64,000 bases of DNA, taken from NCBI RefSeq assembly GCF_015694405.1, contig NZ_JADQDB010000004.1, positions 349,714 through 413,713 on the forward strand, written 5' to 3'. Below, piece after piece: positions 1 through 8,105 of the stretch. The position numbers and the translations under genes were made by a program. The notes below the pieces were generated by a model. It was given only the letters and a program-made list of their open reading frames with translations. It was not told the origin of the DNA and did no database searches. Origin of the DNA: Pelagibacterium limicola. Lineage in GTDB: Bacteria > Pseudomonadota > Alphaproteobacteria > Rhizobiales > Devosiaceae. The stretch's first letter is position 1; each line of letters starts with the position of its first letter.

Positions 1-1
1 T

Positions 2-724
2 ATCGGGGCGGACTTCAATCGTGCGTTGCAAGTGCGCGATATGGCGGCACTCGAGCAGACAAGCTTGTTTCTCTACGATGTCGCTCGCGAGATCATCGCC
101 CTGCGTAAGATAAGCCCGCTCGATCCCGGCGTCGACCCGACGAGCGCGATGCTCGCCGCGCGAGACGATGAAGGTAGGCCGCTGCCCGATGATATGATCC
201 TGGGCACCATTCGGCAGTTGCTGGTTGTAGGCATTATCGCGCCAACGACATTTACCGGATCGATGGCCATTCACTTGGCGCGTCACCCGGAACATTTCGC
301 GATGCTTAAGGCCAATCCAGCGCTGATCCCGGATGCGCTCGAAGAATTGCTACGGCTCTATACACCCTATCGCGGCTTTGCGCGCACGGCCAAACGAGAC
401 ATGGAAATCGGTGGGCGGCAAATCAGGAAGGACGAGCCCATTGCGCTGGCCTTCACGTCTGCAAACCGCGATGCCGATGCCTTCGAGGACCCCGACACCT
501 TCAGGCTCGATCGTCCGGGCGAGAAGAAGCACATGGCATTCGGACGCGGACCGCACCAGTGCGCCGGCGCGCCGCTTGCGCGCCTTATGCTGCGCGTCAC
601 ACTGGAGGAACTGATCTCGAGAACCGGTGGTTGGAAGATTGTCGGGCCGGTACCGATGACTACATGGCCCGAATACGGTCCGTTGAGTGTACCTGTGCGG
701 TTCCTTGGAGACGATGAGCGCTAA
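2..724 (+). CDS. Cytochrome P450, C-terminal part (5' end outside window)
   Basis: The reading frame is open from base 2, so the start lies to the left; about 240 C-terminal residues are visible. A P450 activates oxygen at a cysteine-ligated heme to oxidise a small molecule. The K-helix ExxR is seen as EELLR, and the heme-binding loop FGRGPHQCAGAPLAR (from base 539) contains the proximal cysteine and fits the bacterial consensus FGxGxHxCxG. The I-helix reads GIIAPTT, with proline where most P450s have the acidic residue before the conserved threonine. It converges on the GntR-type regulator with a 4-bp overlap. The substrate is not predictable; a catabolic link to the adjacent transporter operon is inference only. 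Confidence 0.9.
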   Translation: MGADFNRALQVRDMAALEQTSLFLYDVAREIIALRKISPLDPGVDPTSAMLAARDDEGRPLPDDMILGTIRQLLVVGIIAPTTFTGSMAIHLARHPEHFAMLKANPALIPDALEELLRLYTPYRGFARTAKRDMEIGGRQIRKDEPIALAFTSANRDADAFEDPDTFRLDRPGEKKHMAFGRGPHQCAGAPLARLMLRVTLEELISRTGGWKIVGPVPMTTWPEYGPLSVPVRFLGDDER

Positions 725-1389
725 CGGAAATGCTCTTCTGCCAACCGCAGTACGTGCTGGTTTCCTGCCCGGACATGCGCGCGCATGGCGGCTTCGGCAG
801 CGTCTGGCTTGCCGGCAAGAATGCAACTGGTGATGACCTGATGGTCGCGGTTGGAACTTGCCATCGAGTCATTGGAAAAGCTGCGCGGAAGTTGCAGGCG
901 GTAAAGCGGCAGTCGGACCCGTGACAAGGACTCTTCGACGTGACGGTTGCCAGCGATGCGGCAGATCGTGGCGTGGTATTCGAAATTCTCGGTGTTGTAC
1001 CGGTCGACATCATTTGCCGCTTCCGCATCGTCAAGACGACCCTGATGGGCACGGAGAAGATCGCGCTGGTCGGGTCCTAGTTCCATTTCGGCGGCGAGGC
1101 GAGCCGATAGCCCTTCAAGCACCTCCCGGACCCTTCCCATGTCGAGGATTTCCCCGCGCGTGAAGCGACGGACATAAACGCCGCGATTGGCAATGAATTC
1201 AAGGTAACCCTCTCCGACGAGGGTTTTGAAGACCTCTCGAATTCGGCCGCGACCAACAGAAAATTCCTCGGCAAGGTCGACCTCGATCAGCCTCTGACCG
1301 GGCGCATAGCCTCCCCGGTGAATGCGCGTTTTGATGCCTTGGGCGATGGCCATTGCCGAGACCGGCTCTGATGTCGTGGTGGCGCTCAT
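721..1389 (-). CDS. GntR family transcriptional regulator, FCD subfamily
   Basis: A 222-residue protein of the usual FadR/FCD length. An N-terminal winged helix-turn-helix (about residues 10-75, with GQRLIEVDLAEEFSVGRGRIREV) is followed by an all-helical FCD ligand domain. The FCD metal-ligand pattern is visible in FEYHATICRIAGN and the later RDHQ...AAMRAH region. Such regulators usually repress neighbouring catabolic or transport genes and respond to small carboxylates. It is divergent from the Dpp-type transporter operon starting at 1553, so the 163-bp gap between them is the likely operator region. The target operon is inferred from position. Confidence 0.92.
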   Translation of the reverse strand: MSATTTSEPVSAMAIAQGIKTRIHRGGYAPGQRLIEVDLAEEFSVGRGRIREVFKTLVGEGYLEFIANRGVYVRRFTRGEILDMGRVREVLEGLSARLAAEMELGPDQRDLLRAHQGRLDDAEAANDVDRYNTENFEYHATICRIAGNRHVEESLSRVRLPLYRLQLPRSFSNDSMASSNRDHQVITSCILAGKPDAAEAAMRAHVRAGNQHVLRLAEEHFR

Positions 1390-1552
1390 TGTGGACCCTT
1401 TACCCCTGCAGGACTGCTTTCGGAGTGCGCAACAAATTAGGGAGAGCAGGAGCGGAATGTCAAACCGAACTCCGAATAGCCGACAATTTTGTTGACTTAT
1501 TAGTTCATTTTCATAACTATCTCAGCCAGGCATAGCCTATGGGAGGAACCAA
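1390..1552 (+). promoter_or_regulatory. Divergent intergenic promoter region of the ABC operon
   Basis: This 163-bp gap separates the GntR regulator from the transporter operon. A TTGACT hexamer at 1492-1497 is followed after 17 bases by AACTAT (1515-1520), a plausible though weak sigma-70 pair pointing right. The ribosome-binding site GGGAGGA (1541-1547) lies just upstream of the ATG at 1553. The stretch around 1480-1520 is clearly AT-richer than its surroundings. The regulator's operator is expected here, but no convincing palindrome was identified. Confidence 0.45.
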
Positions 1553-3133
1553 ATGAACAAGCCAATTACCGGACCGGTCCGACGAGCCGCCTTTGCCCTG
1601 CTCTGCGGCGTGGCATTGACTCTTGCGCCGGTCATGCCAGCGTGGGCGCAGTCGGACGATCTCATCGTCGCGCTTTCGACCTTTTCTGAAGAAACGATGA
1701 CGCCTTGGGGCGGCAGCGGACAACGCAAGACCTATCTCGACGTCGTCTATGAATATCTCACCTATATGGATCCGGAAACGCTCGAAACGGTCCCAGGACT
1801 CGCTGAATCCTGGGAGATGAGCCCCGACGGCACGACATGGACGTTCAATCTGCGCCGGGGCGTTCAATTCTCCGGTGGCTATGGCGAGATGACGTCCGAA
1901 GATGTTGCCTATTCGATCGCTCGCCTAATTCGCGAGGATTCGCGCGCTGGACCGGCATCGCCGATGCGCCGAGCCATTGCCTCGGTCGAAACGCCCGACG
2001 CTTATACGGTCGTCGTCAATCTTAACTTCCCGGATTTCGAGCTGGCGCAGGGCTATTTCGGTGCCGGTCAGCAGCTTGGCGTCGTTTCCAAGAAGCATTT
2101 TGACACGCTGGGTGAAGCAGATGCCGAGCCGACCCCGATCGGCACCGGCGCCTATGAGCTGGGCAGCATCACGCCGGGCTCGGAAATCGTCATGACGTTG
2201 CGTGACGACGTTGCCGACCATTGGCGCGTTTCGCCCGAATTCGAGAACATCGTGTTCAAGGTCGTTCCGGAAGAATCGACCCGTGTGGCCATGCTGCGAA
2301 CGGGCGAGGCCGATATTGCTCCGATCGGGTTTGACTCGATCCCGACGGTCCGCGATGCAGGCCTCGATATCGTGTCCGCCCAGGCGACCTGGTCTCCCGT
2401 GGTGCGCTTTGGCGGGCTGATCCAGACAGCCGAGAACCGCTACAATCCGGATAATCCGTGGGCGATCCGTGAGGTTCGCCAGGCGCTCAATTATGCCGTG
2501 GACAAGCAGACCATTATCGACGAGCTCTTCCAGGGTGAGGGTACTGTTGCTTCCGCTGATACCCCGGTCCCTGCCTGGTTGGACGTTGAGCCCTATCCCT
2601 ATGATCCGGACCGTGCTCGTGAGCTGCTGGCAGAGACTGGATATCCCGATGGCTTCGATATCACGATCCGGACATTCACCACTGCGCCGGGTGCGGAACT
2701 GCCGCTGATGGCGGAGGCTGTCGCGCTTTACTGGCAGGATATCGGGGTCAATGCTTCCATCGAACCTGTGGATTGGCCATCGCTCCGTACCGAGTGGACC
2801 GAAGGCCGGGCCAACAATTATGTCTGGACCCATCGTGGTTTCCCGTTCGCCAGCGCAGCGAATGGCCTCGAAGCGGGGTTCATGGCGGCAAGCCTTTTTG
2901 CCAGCTTCACCTCACCCGAACTTGAGGCGATGATCCAGAGCTTTTCGGACGAAGGTGATCTGGATGCTCGCAGCCAGAAGTTCACCGAAATCGGGCAGTA
3001 TCTGCGCGACGAAGCGGCGGCGGTGTTCATCGCCCTGGCCAATGAACCTTATGGGGTGAGCACCAAGGTTGATCAGTGGAAGATCACCACAGCCTATGTG
3101 TGGAACTTCGATCAGGTCAGCCGCGCCGACTAG
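1553..3133 (+). CDS. ABC transporter solute-binding protein, family 5 (Dpp/Opp type)
   Basis: A 526-residue periplasmic solute-binding protein, of standard family length. A signal peptide with a hydrophobic core ends in PAWAQ (cleavage near residue 33). The family 5 lobe begins with the LVVEYLTYMDPE-like segment (VYEYLTYMDPET) and contains YSIARLI and DPDRARELLAETGYPDG, typical of peptide, opine, nickel or glycoside binders. The start has a strong GGGAGG site 7-12 bases upstream. It is the first gene of an operon continuing to 9460. The family cannot reveal the ligand; the downstream MmgE/PrpD and CapA-like genes argue against a plain dipeptide system. Confidence 0.93.
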   Translation: MNKPITGPVRRAAFALLCGVALTLAPVMPAWAQSDDLIVALSTFSEETMTPWGGSGQRKTYLDVVYEYLTYMDPETLETVPGLAESWEMSPDGTTWTFNLRRGVQFSGGYGEMTSEDVAYSIARLIREDSRAGPASPMRRAIASVETPDAYTVVVNLNFPDFELAQGYFGAGQQLGVVSKKHFDTLGEADAEPTPIGTGAYELGSITPGSEIVMTLRDDVADHWRVSPEFENIVFKVVPEESTRVAMLRTGEADIAPIGFDSIPTVRDAGLDIVSAQATWSPVVRFGGLIQTAENRYNPDNPWAIREVRQALNYAVDKQTIIDELFQGEGTVASADTPVPAWLDVEPYPYDPDRARELLAETGYPDGFDITIRTFTTAPGAELPLMAEAVALYWQDIGVNASIEPVDWPSLRTEWTEGRANNYVWTHRGFPFASAANGLEAGFMAASLFASFTSPELEAMIQSFSDEGDLDARSQKFTEIGQYLRDEAAAVFIALANEPYGVSTKVDQWKITTAYVWNFDQVSRAD

Positions 3134-3207
3134 TCTCCCTTGGCCCGGCGTCGCCCTCTCGGGACGATGCCGGGCCAGTTTGATTTCTGGATCGACACCG
3201 GACGACC

Positions 3208-4131
3208 ATGCTCAAGATCATCGCCACACGCGTCATCGAAGCGTTCATCGCTCTGCTCCTGATGAGCATCGTGATCTTCTTGTTGAGCCGCCTCACTGGG
3301 GATCCGATTGCTCTGCTGTTGGGCGATGGTGCGACTGACGCGGACAAGATCGCGATGGCGCAGGAGCTCGGCCTCGATCGGCCGTTGCCGGTGCAGTATC
3401 TCAATTTCCTCGGCAATGCCCTCACGGGCGATTTCGGTCAGTCGGTAACGGCGGGCAAACAGCCTGCGCTTGATCTTGTGCTCTCAAGGCTTCCAGCCTC
3501 GCTCAGCCTTGCGGGGGTCGCGCTGATTTTCACGCTCATTATCGGCATCGTTTTCGGAGTACTGGCCTCTGTCACCCGCAATTCGCCAATCGACGTCGCA
3601 GCTCGTCTGATTGCGCTGGTAGGTCAGTCGGTCCCTAGCTTCTGGCTTGGCATCGTTCTGATGTACATCTTTGCGGTCCAACTGCGACTTTTGCCGACGT
3701 CCGGATACGGGCGGCCCGAGCATTATATCCTGCCGGCAGCGACCCTCGGGCTGTTCACACTTGCCGCTATTACGCGCTTGGTACGGTCCTCGATGCTTGA
3801 GGCGCTGGGGAGCGAATACATAAAGCTGGCGCGAGTCAAAGGACTTTCCGAAAGCATCGTCATCTGGAAGCACGCGCTGGCCAATAGCCTTATTCCCGTC
3901 ATAACCTTCATGGGTACGTTTTTTGCTGTCATGATCACCGGTGCGGTGATTGTCGAGACAGTGTTTTCCTGGCCAGGCATAGGACGGTTGGCCTATGAAT
4001 CGATCCTGTCGCGCGATTTTCCTGTCGTGCAGACAGTCGTGCTGGTCATCACCTCGCTATTCATCATCGCCAACCTCCTGGTCGACATTCTCTACATCGT
4101 CGTCGACCCGCGCATGAGGAGCCGAGGCTGA
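3208..4131 (+). CDS. ABC transporter permease, DppB/OppB type
   Basis: A 307-residue inner-membrane permease. It begins with the standard DppB helix (FIALLLMSIVIFLLSRL), followed by the periplasmic region with the GDFGQSV motif and about five more membrane segments. The EAA loop that contacts the ATPases reads YIKLARVKGLSESIVIWKHA. It lies 74 bases after the binding-protein gene, and its stop codon overlaps the start of the next permease by one base (TGATG), indicating translational coupling. Confidence 0.93.
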   Translation: MLKIIATRVIEAFIALLLMSIVIFLLSRLTGDPIALLLGDGATDADKIAMAQELGLDRPLPVQYLNFLGNALTGDFGQSVTAGKQPALDLVLSRLPASLSLAGVALIFTLIIGIVFGVLASVTRNSPIDVAARLIALVGQSVPSFWLGIVLMYIFAVQLRLLPTSGYGRPEHYILPAATLGLFTLAAITRLVRSSMLEALGSEYIKLARVKGLSESIVIWKHALANSLIPVITFMGTFFAVMITGAVIVETVFSWPGIGRLAYESILSRDFPVVQTVVLVITSLFIIANLLVDILYIVVDPRMRSRG

Positions 4132-5024
4132 TGCCCGATACGGCGATGGCACTCACGTCAAATGCGGGACGTTTCCGCGCCTTCTGGCGTCAACTCGACT
4201 GGCCCCTTCGGGTTGCGCTCGCGATGCTCGTCATATTTGTCTTCGTAGCCATATTTGGCCCCTGGATTTCGCCATATGACCCGCTGCAAGGCTCGCTGAG
4301 GGCGCGGCTGGCGCCGCCGGTCTGGCAGGAAGGCGGAAGCTGGGCGCATATTTTCGGCACCGACCGGCTTGGTCGCGATATTCTCTCGCGTATCATTGCG
4401 GGCGCGCGGATTTCGCTGACCGTCTGCGTTATTGTAATCGCGCTTGCCGGCGCGGTCGGCACTGCTGTCGGGACGGCCGCTGGCTATTTCGGCGGGTGGA
4501 CCGACCGAATCCTGATGCGCCTTGTCGATCTTGCCTTGTCGTTCCCGGTTATCCTGCTGGCTCTGTTGCTTGGTGCGATTTCGGGTCCGAGTTTCACCAA
4601 TATCATCATCGTCATTTCGCTGGTGCTGTGGAGTCAATATGCCCGTATGGCGCGCGGCGAGACGCTCAAGATCCGCAATGAGGATTATGTCGATCTGGCG
4701 CGGACTTCCGGGCTATCGGATTTCAGGATTATCTGGCGGCATATCCTGCCCAATATTGCGCCTTCGCTAATCGTTATCGCGACATTGCAGGTCGGTATCG
4801 TTATCGTACTCGAAGCCTCGCTGAGCTTCCTCGGTGTTGGCGTACCACCTCCTGCACCCTCCTGGGGATCGATGGTGGCCGATGGGCGGTCCTACATCAC
4901 CTCGGCATGGTGGCTTTGCATGGTGCCGGGTCTGGCGATCCTGTTCACGGTGATGGCCGTGAACCTTGTTGGCGACGCGCTTGCCGACCGTATCAATCCG
5001 GCGCTCAGGGGGCGCAATATATGA
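4131..5024 (+). CDS. ABC transporter permease, DppC/OppC type
   Basis: A 297-residue partner permease. After a short cytoplasmic tail there is a first membrane segment, then the DppC hallmark GTDRLGRDILSRIIAGARISL before the transmembrane core. The EAA loop is DYVDLARTSGLSDFRIIWRH, and the late segment SFLGVGVPPPAPSWGSM is characteristic of this family. It forms a heterodimeric channel with the preceding permease. It is coupled to the ATPase gene by an ATGA overlap. Confidence 0.94.
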   Translation: MPDTAMALTSNAGRFRAFWRQLDWPLRVALAMLVIFVFVAIFGPWISPYDPLQGSLRARLAPPVWQEGGSWAHIFGTDRLGRDILSRIIAGARISLTVCVIVIALAGAVGTAVGTAAGYFGGWTDRILMRLVDLALSFPVILLALLLGAISGPSFTNIIIVISLVLWSQYARMARGETLKIRNEDYVDLARTSGLSDFRIIWRHILPNIAPSLIVIATLQVGIVIVLEASLSFLGVGVPPPAPSWGSMVADGRSYITSAWWLCMVPGLAILFTVMAVNLVGDALADRINPALRGRNI

Positions 5025-6019
5025 TGACCCTTGAGACCGAGACACCCTTGCTGGAAATGCGTGAGGTCAGCGTGCGGCTGGGCCGCGGCGCGCAGGCGCC
5101 GGCTCTGATCGAGAATATTGATCTGAAAATTTTTCCGGGTGAGACCGTGGGGCTTGTCGGTGAGAGCGGATCGGGCAAGACAACACTGGGCATGGCACTG
5201 ATGCGGCTGTTGCCGCCTCTGCTCGATCAGGGGCTTTCGGGCGAAATCTTCTATGATGGTGAGGACATCGCAAATCTCCGGGCCGGCGAACTTGCGCGCC
5301 TCAGGGGTGGTGAGATTTCGATGATTCTTCAGGACCCGATGGCCTCCCTCAATCCGATTTTTTCCATCGGTAACCAGCTGAAGGAAGGCCTGCGCCTGAA
5401 CGCAACCGCCAAGGGGAACCTGGAGGCGCGTGCCATTCAGGCGCTCGAGAGCGTAAGGATCCCTTCGCCGAAAACCCGCCTGGCCAACCATCCGCACCAG
5501 ATGAGCGGCGGAATGCGGCAGCGCGTTGTGGGGGCGATATCGCTGACACGGTCGCCGCGGCTGTTGATTGCCGACGAGCCGACGACATCGCTCGATGTAA
5601 CGATTCAATACCAGTTCCTTGAACTACTCAAGGATCTCCAAAAGCGCATGCGTATGGCTATGTTGTTCATCACCCATGATTTTGGCGTCGTCGCCAAGAT
5701 GTGCGACCGCGTGGCGGTGATGTACGCCGGCCAGATTGTCGAGGAAGGACCGGTGCGGGATATCTTTAACCGACCCGCGCACTGGTATACGCGGGCGTTG
5801 CTCGAAAGCGTGCCGACCGTCGATCATGCACCAGAGCGATTGCCGACGATCCCCGGATCGCCGCCGACAATAACCGGCCGCCCCCGGGGGTGCCGGTTCC
5901 ATCCACGCTGTGCCAACGCGCAGTCAAAGTGCTTGGAGCCGCCGGTGGATGTTGAAGTCGGCGCTAAACACCACGCGAAATGCTGGTTTCCGCTTCGGGC
6001 GCAGCGGGGTGCGGCATGA
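5021..6019 (+). CDS. ABC transporter ATP-binding protein, DppD/OppD type
   Basis: A 332-residue ATPase. Walker A is GESGSGKTT, the signature is MSGGMRQRV, Walker B is LLIADEPTT and the switch histidine lies in THDFG. The C-terminal oligopeptide-type extension contains GCRFHPRCANAQSKC with its conserved cysteines. The start at 5021 was chosen because it makes an ATGA overlap with the upstream stop, matches family length and begins the conserved domain; an upstream in-frame start at 4907 would run inside the permease gene. Confidence 0.93.
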   Translation: MMTLETETPLLEMREVSVRLGRGAQAPALIENIDLKIFPGETVGLVGESGSGKTTLGMALMRLLPPLLDQGLSGEIFYDGEDIANLRAGELARLRGGEISMILQDPMASLNPIFSIGNQLKEGLRLNATAKGNLEARAIQALESVRIPSPKTRLANHPHQMSGGMRQRVVGAISLTRSPRLLIADEPTTSLDVTIQYQFLELLKDLQKRMRMAMLFITHDFGVVAKMCDRVAVMYAGQIVEEGPVRDIFNRPAHWYTRALLESVPTVDHAPERLPTIPGSPPTITGRPRGCRFHPRCANAQSKCLEPPVDVEVGAKHHAKCWFPLRAQRGAA

Positions 6020-6990
6020 GCGAGGCCATCCTGTCAGCGACCGGGCTCGGGCGCGTTTTCAAGATCCAACACAAGGGCAGAAAACAGGACCTTCATGCCG
6101 TAACTGACCTTGATCTCGAGCTCCATACCGGGCGCACCCTGGGGGTGGTGGGAGAATCCGGGTGCGGCAAGACGACGCTCAATCGGATATTGTTGCTGCT
6201 CGACACACCCACAACCGGTGAGGTCTGGTTTAAGGGCAAGGCCTGCACGACGCTTTCGGGCGAGGCGAGGCGTGAGTTTCGGCGTGCCGTGCAACCTGTA
6301 TTCCAGAATCCGTTTTCCTCTCTCGATCCACGCATGAGGGTCGGCAAGATTATCGCCGAGCCGCTTTCGACGATTACAGGGATGAGCAGGTCCGATATCG
6401 AGAAACGCGTTGGCGAAGTGCTGGAAGCTGTCGGCTTGCAGGCGGCCGATGCCCGGCGGTTCCCCAATGAATTCTCAGGCGGTCAGCGTCAACGTATCGC
6501 CATTGCGCGGGCGATTGCATCCAAGCCTGAAGTGCTGATGCTTGATGAGCCGGTCTCCTCGCAGGACATCTCGATCCGGGCGCAAATTCTAAATATCCTC
6601 AAGGACCTTCAGGCCGAATACGGGCTGGGTTGCGTGTTTATTTCTCACGACCTAGCAACCGTTCGGTTCATGGCCGACGACGTTATCGTCATGTATCTGG
6701 GACGGGTGATCGAAAAAGGGACGGCGCAGGCGATCTGCTCGACCCCGGCTCATCCCTATACCAAAGCACTGCTCGCTGCTGCGCTCCCGCCCGATCCCGA
6801 CGCCCCCCGGCCCGAGTTGCCGCCACAGGGCGAAATCCCCAGCCCGCTCGATCCGCCGTCGGGCTGCCCATACCATACACGCTGCCCTCTGAAATTCGAC
6901 CGCTGTGAAACCGTGCGGCCGCCGATGTTTGCGGCCCCCCATGGTGGCGCTGCGGCGTGTCATCTGCTTGATCCGGAAATCGCTCAATGA
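6016..6990 (+). CDS. ABC transporter ATP-binding protein, DppF/OppF type
   Basis: A 324-residue second ATPase. Walker A is GESGCGKTT, the signature FSGGQRQRI, Walker B MLDEPVSSQD and the switch region SHDLATV. The C-terminal cysteine motif GCPYHTRCPLKFDRC is typical of the Dpp/Opp ATPases. It is linked to the previous gene by an ATGA overlap at 6016 and to the CapA-like gene by another at 6987. It would pair with the DppD-type subunit to power import. Confidence 0.93.
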   Translation: MSEAILSATGLGRVFKIQHKGRKQDLHAVTDLDLELHTGRTLGVVGESGCGKTTLNRILLLLDTPTTGEVWFKGKACTTLSGEARREFRRAVQPVFQNPFSSLDPRMRVGKIIAEPLSTITGMSRSDIEKRVGEVLEAVGLQAADARRFPNEFSGGQRQRIAIARAIASKPEVLMLDEPVSSQDISIRAQILNILKDLQAEYGLGCVFISHDLATVRFMADDVIVMYLGRVIEKGTAQAICSTPAHPYTKALLAAALPPDPDAPRPELPPQGEIPSPLDPPSGCPYHTRCPLKFDRCETVRPPMFAAPHGGAAACHLLDPEIAQ

Positions 6991-8105
6991 GCATTGATTT
7001 CGTTGCCGTCGGTGATGTCGCACCGGATCGCGAGGTCCCGGCGACCATATTTGAATTCGTCCGCCACCGGATCGGGCGGGCCGATCTCGGGTTCTGCCAG
7101 CTCGAGGTGAACCTCACGACGCGCGGCGTGCGCCTACCTCAGGCACGGCACACGATGCGCGGTGATCCAGCGATTGCCGATGCGCTGGTCGGTACGGGGC
7201 TTGAAGTGGTGTCGTTTGCCGGCAATCATTGCATGGATTGGGGGCCGGAGGGCTTGTTCGACACCATCGACAACCTCACGCGTGCCGGGGCCATCCAGAT
7301 CGGGACAGGCAAGGATATCGCGGCGGCACGACAACCAGCCTATGTGACGCGCAACGGTGTGACTGTTGGCTTTGTCTCGGTCAACTCGATCCTGCCCATG
7401 AACTATTGGGCAGAGGAAAACAGGGCTGGCTGCGCGCCGCTGCGGGCTCATACGATTTACGAGCAGATCGAGCACGACCAGCCTGGTACCCCGGCGCGGG
7501 TTCACACTTACAGTTTCCGGGACGACCTCGATGCGTTGCTGGCGACGATCCGGCAAGTACGAGATAACGCCGATGTAGTCATCCTCTCGCATCACGCCGG
7601 CATCCATTTCGTGCCCGCCGTGATCCCCCACTACCAACGCGAGGTTGCCCATGCCGCGATTGATGCGGGCGCCGATCTTGTGCTCGGGCACCACGCGCAT
7701 ATCCTCAAGGGGATCGAAATCTACAAGGGTAAAACGATCGCCTACAGTCTCGCCAACTTTGCCATCGATCTGCGGATGGATGAGGCACATGCCAAGTCCA
7801 AGGGGTTCAGGGAAATCCAGAAGCTCAATCCGGACTGGGTGCCCGATCTTTCGAGCCGGTACAATTTCCCTCCGGGCGCGGAAATGAGCGTGATGCTGGA
7901 AGCAAAGCTTGGGCGCGACGGGGTAAGCGATGTGCGGTTTGTGCCGATCATGATTGGGCGCGATGCGGACCCCAAGATCGTTGCGCCTGAGCATTCCGAT
8001 TTCGAGCGCATCCGCGCCTATTTGCAGGATGTTTCCGACAGGGCCGGTCTTGGCAGCACGATATCTGCAGAGGGCGAAGTGTTGCGCGTTTCGCCAGGCG
8101 AATGA
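6987..8105 (+). CDS. CapA family protein (PGA-synthesis-type metallophosphatase fold)
   Basis: A 372-residue protein of the CapA/PgsA family, related to calcineurin-like phosphoesterases. Metal-site motifs are visible as VAVGDVAPDR near the N-terminus, FAGNHCMDWG, LSHHAGIH and GHHAHILKGIEI followed by YSLANFAID. It has no signal peptide or membrane anchor, unlike CapA proteins that make poly-gamma-glutamate, so a cytoplasmic hydrolytic role is more likely. Its ATGA overlaps with the transporter ATPase and with the MmgE/PrpD gene place it in the uptake operon. The substrate is unknown. Confidence 0.88.
   Translation: MSIDFVAVGDVAPDREVPATIFEFVRHRIGRADLGFCQLEVNLTTRGVRLPQARHTMRGDPAIADALVGTGLEVVSFAGNHCMDWGPEGLFDTIDNLTRAGAIQIGTGKDIAAARQPAYVTRNGVTVGFVSVNSILPMNYWAEENRAGCAPLRAHTIYEQIEHDQPGTPARVHTYSFRDDLDALLATIRQVRDNADVVILSHHAGIHFVPAVIPHYQREVAHAAIDAGADLVLGHHAHILKGIEIYKGKTIAYSLANFAIDLRMDEAHAKSKGFREIQKLNPDWVPDLSSRYNFPPGAEMSVMLEAKLGRDGVSDVRFVPIMIGRDADPKIVAPEHSDFERIRAYLQDVSDRAGLGSTISAEGEVLRVSPGE

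Noticed and set aside
4907..5020. Upstream extension of the DppD-type ATPase
   Set aside because: It overlaps the permease gene; an ATGA overlap and family length support the start at 5021.
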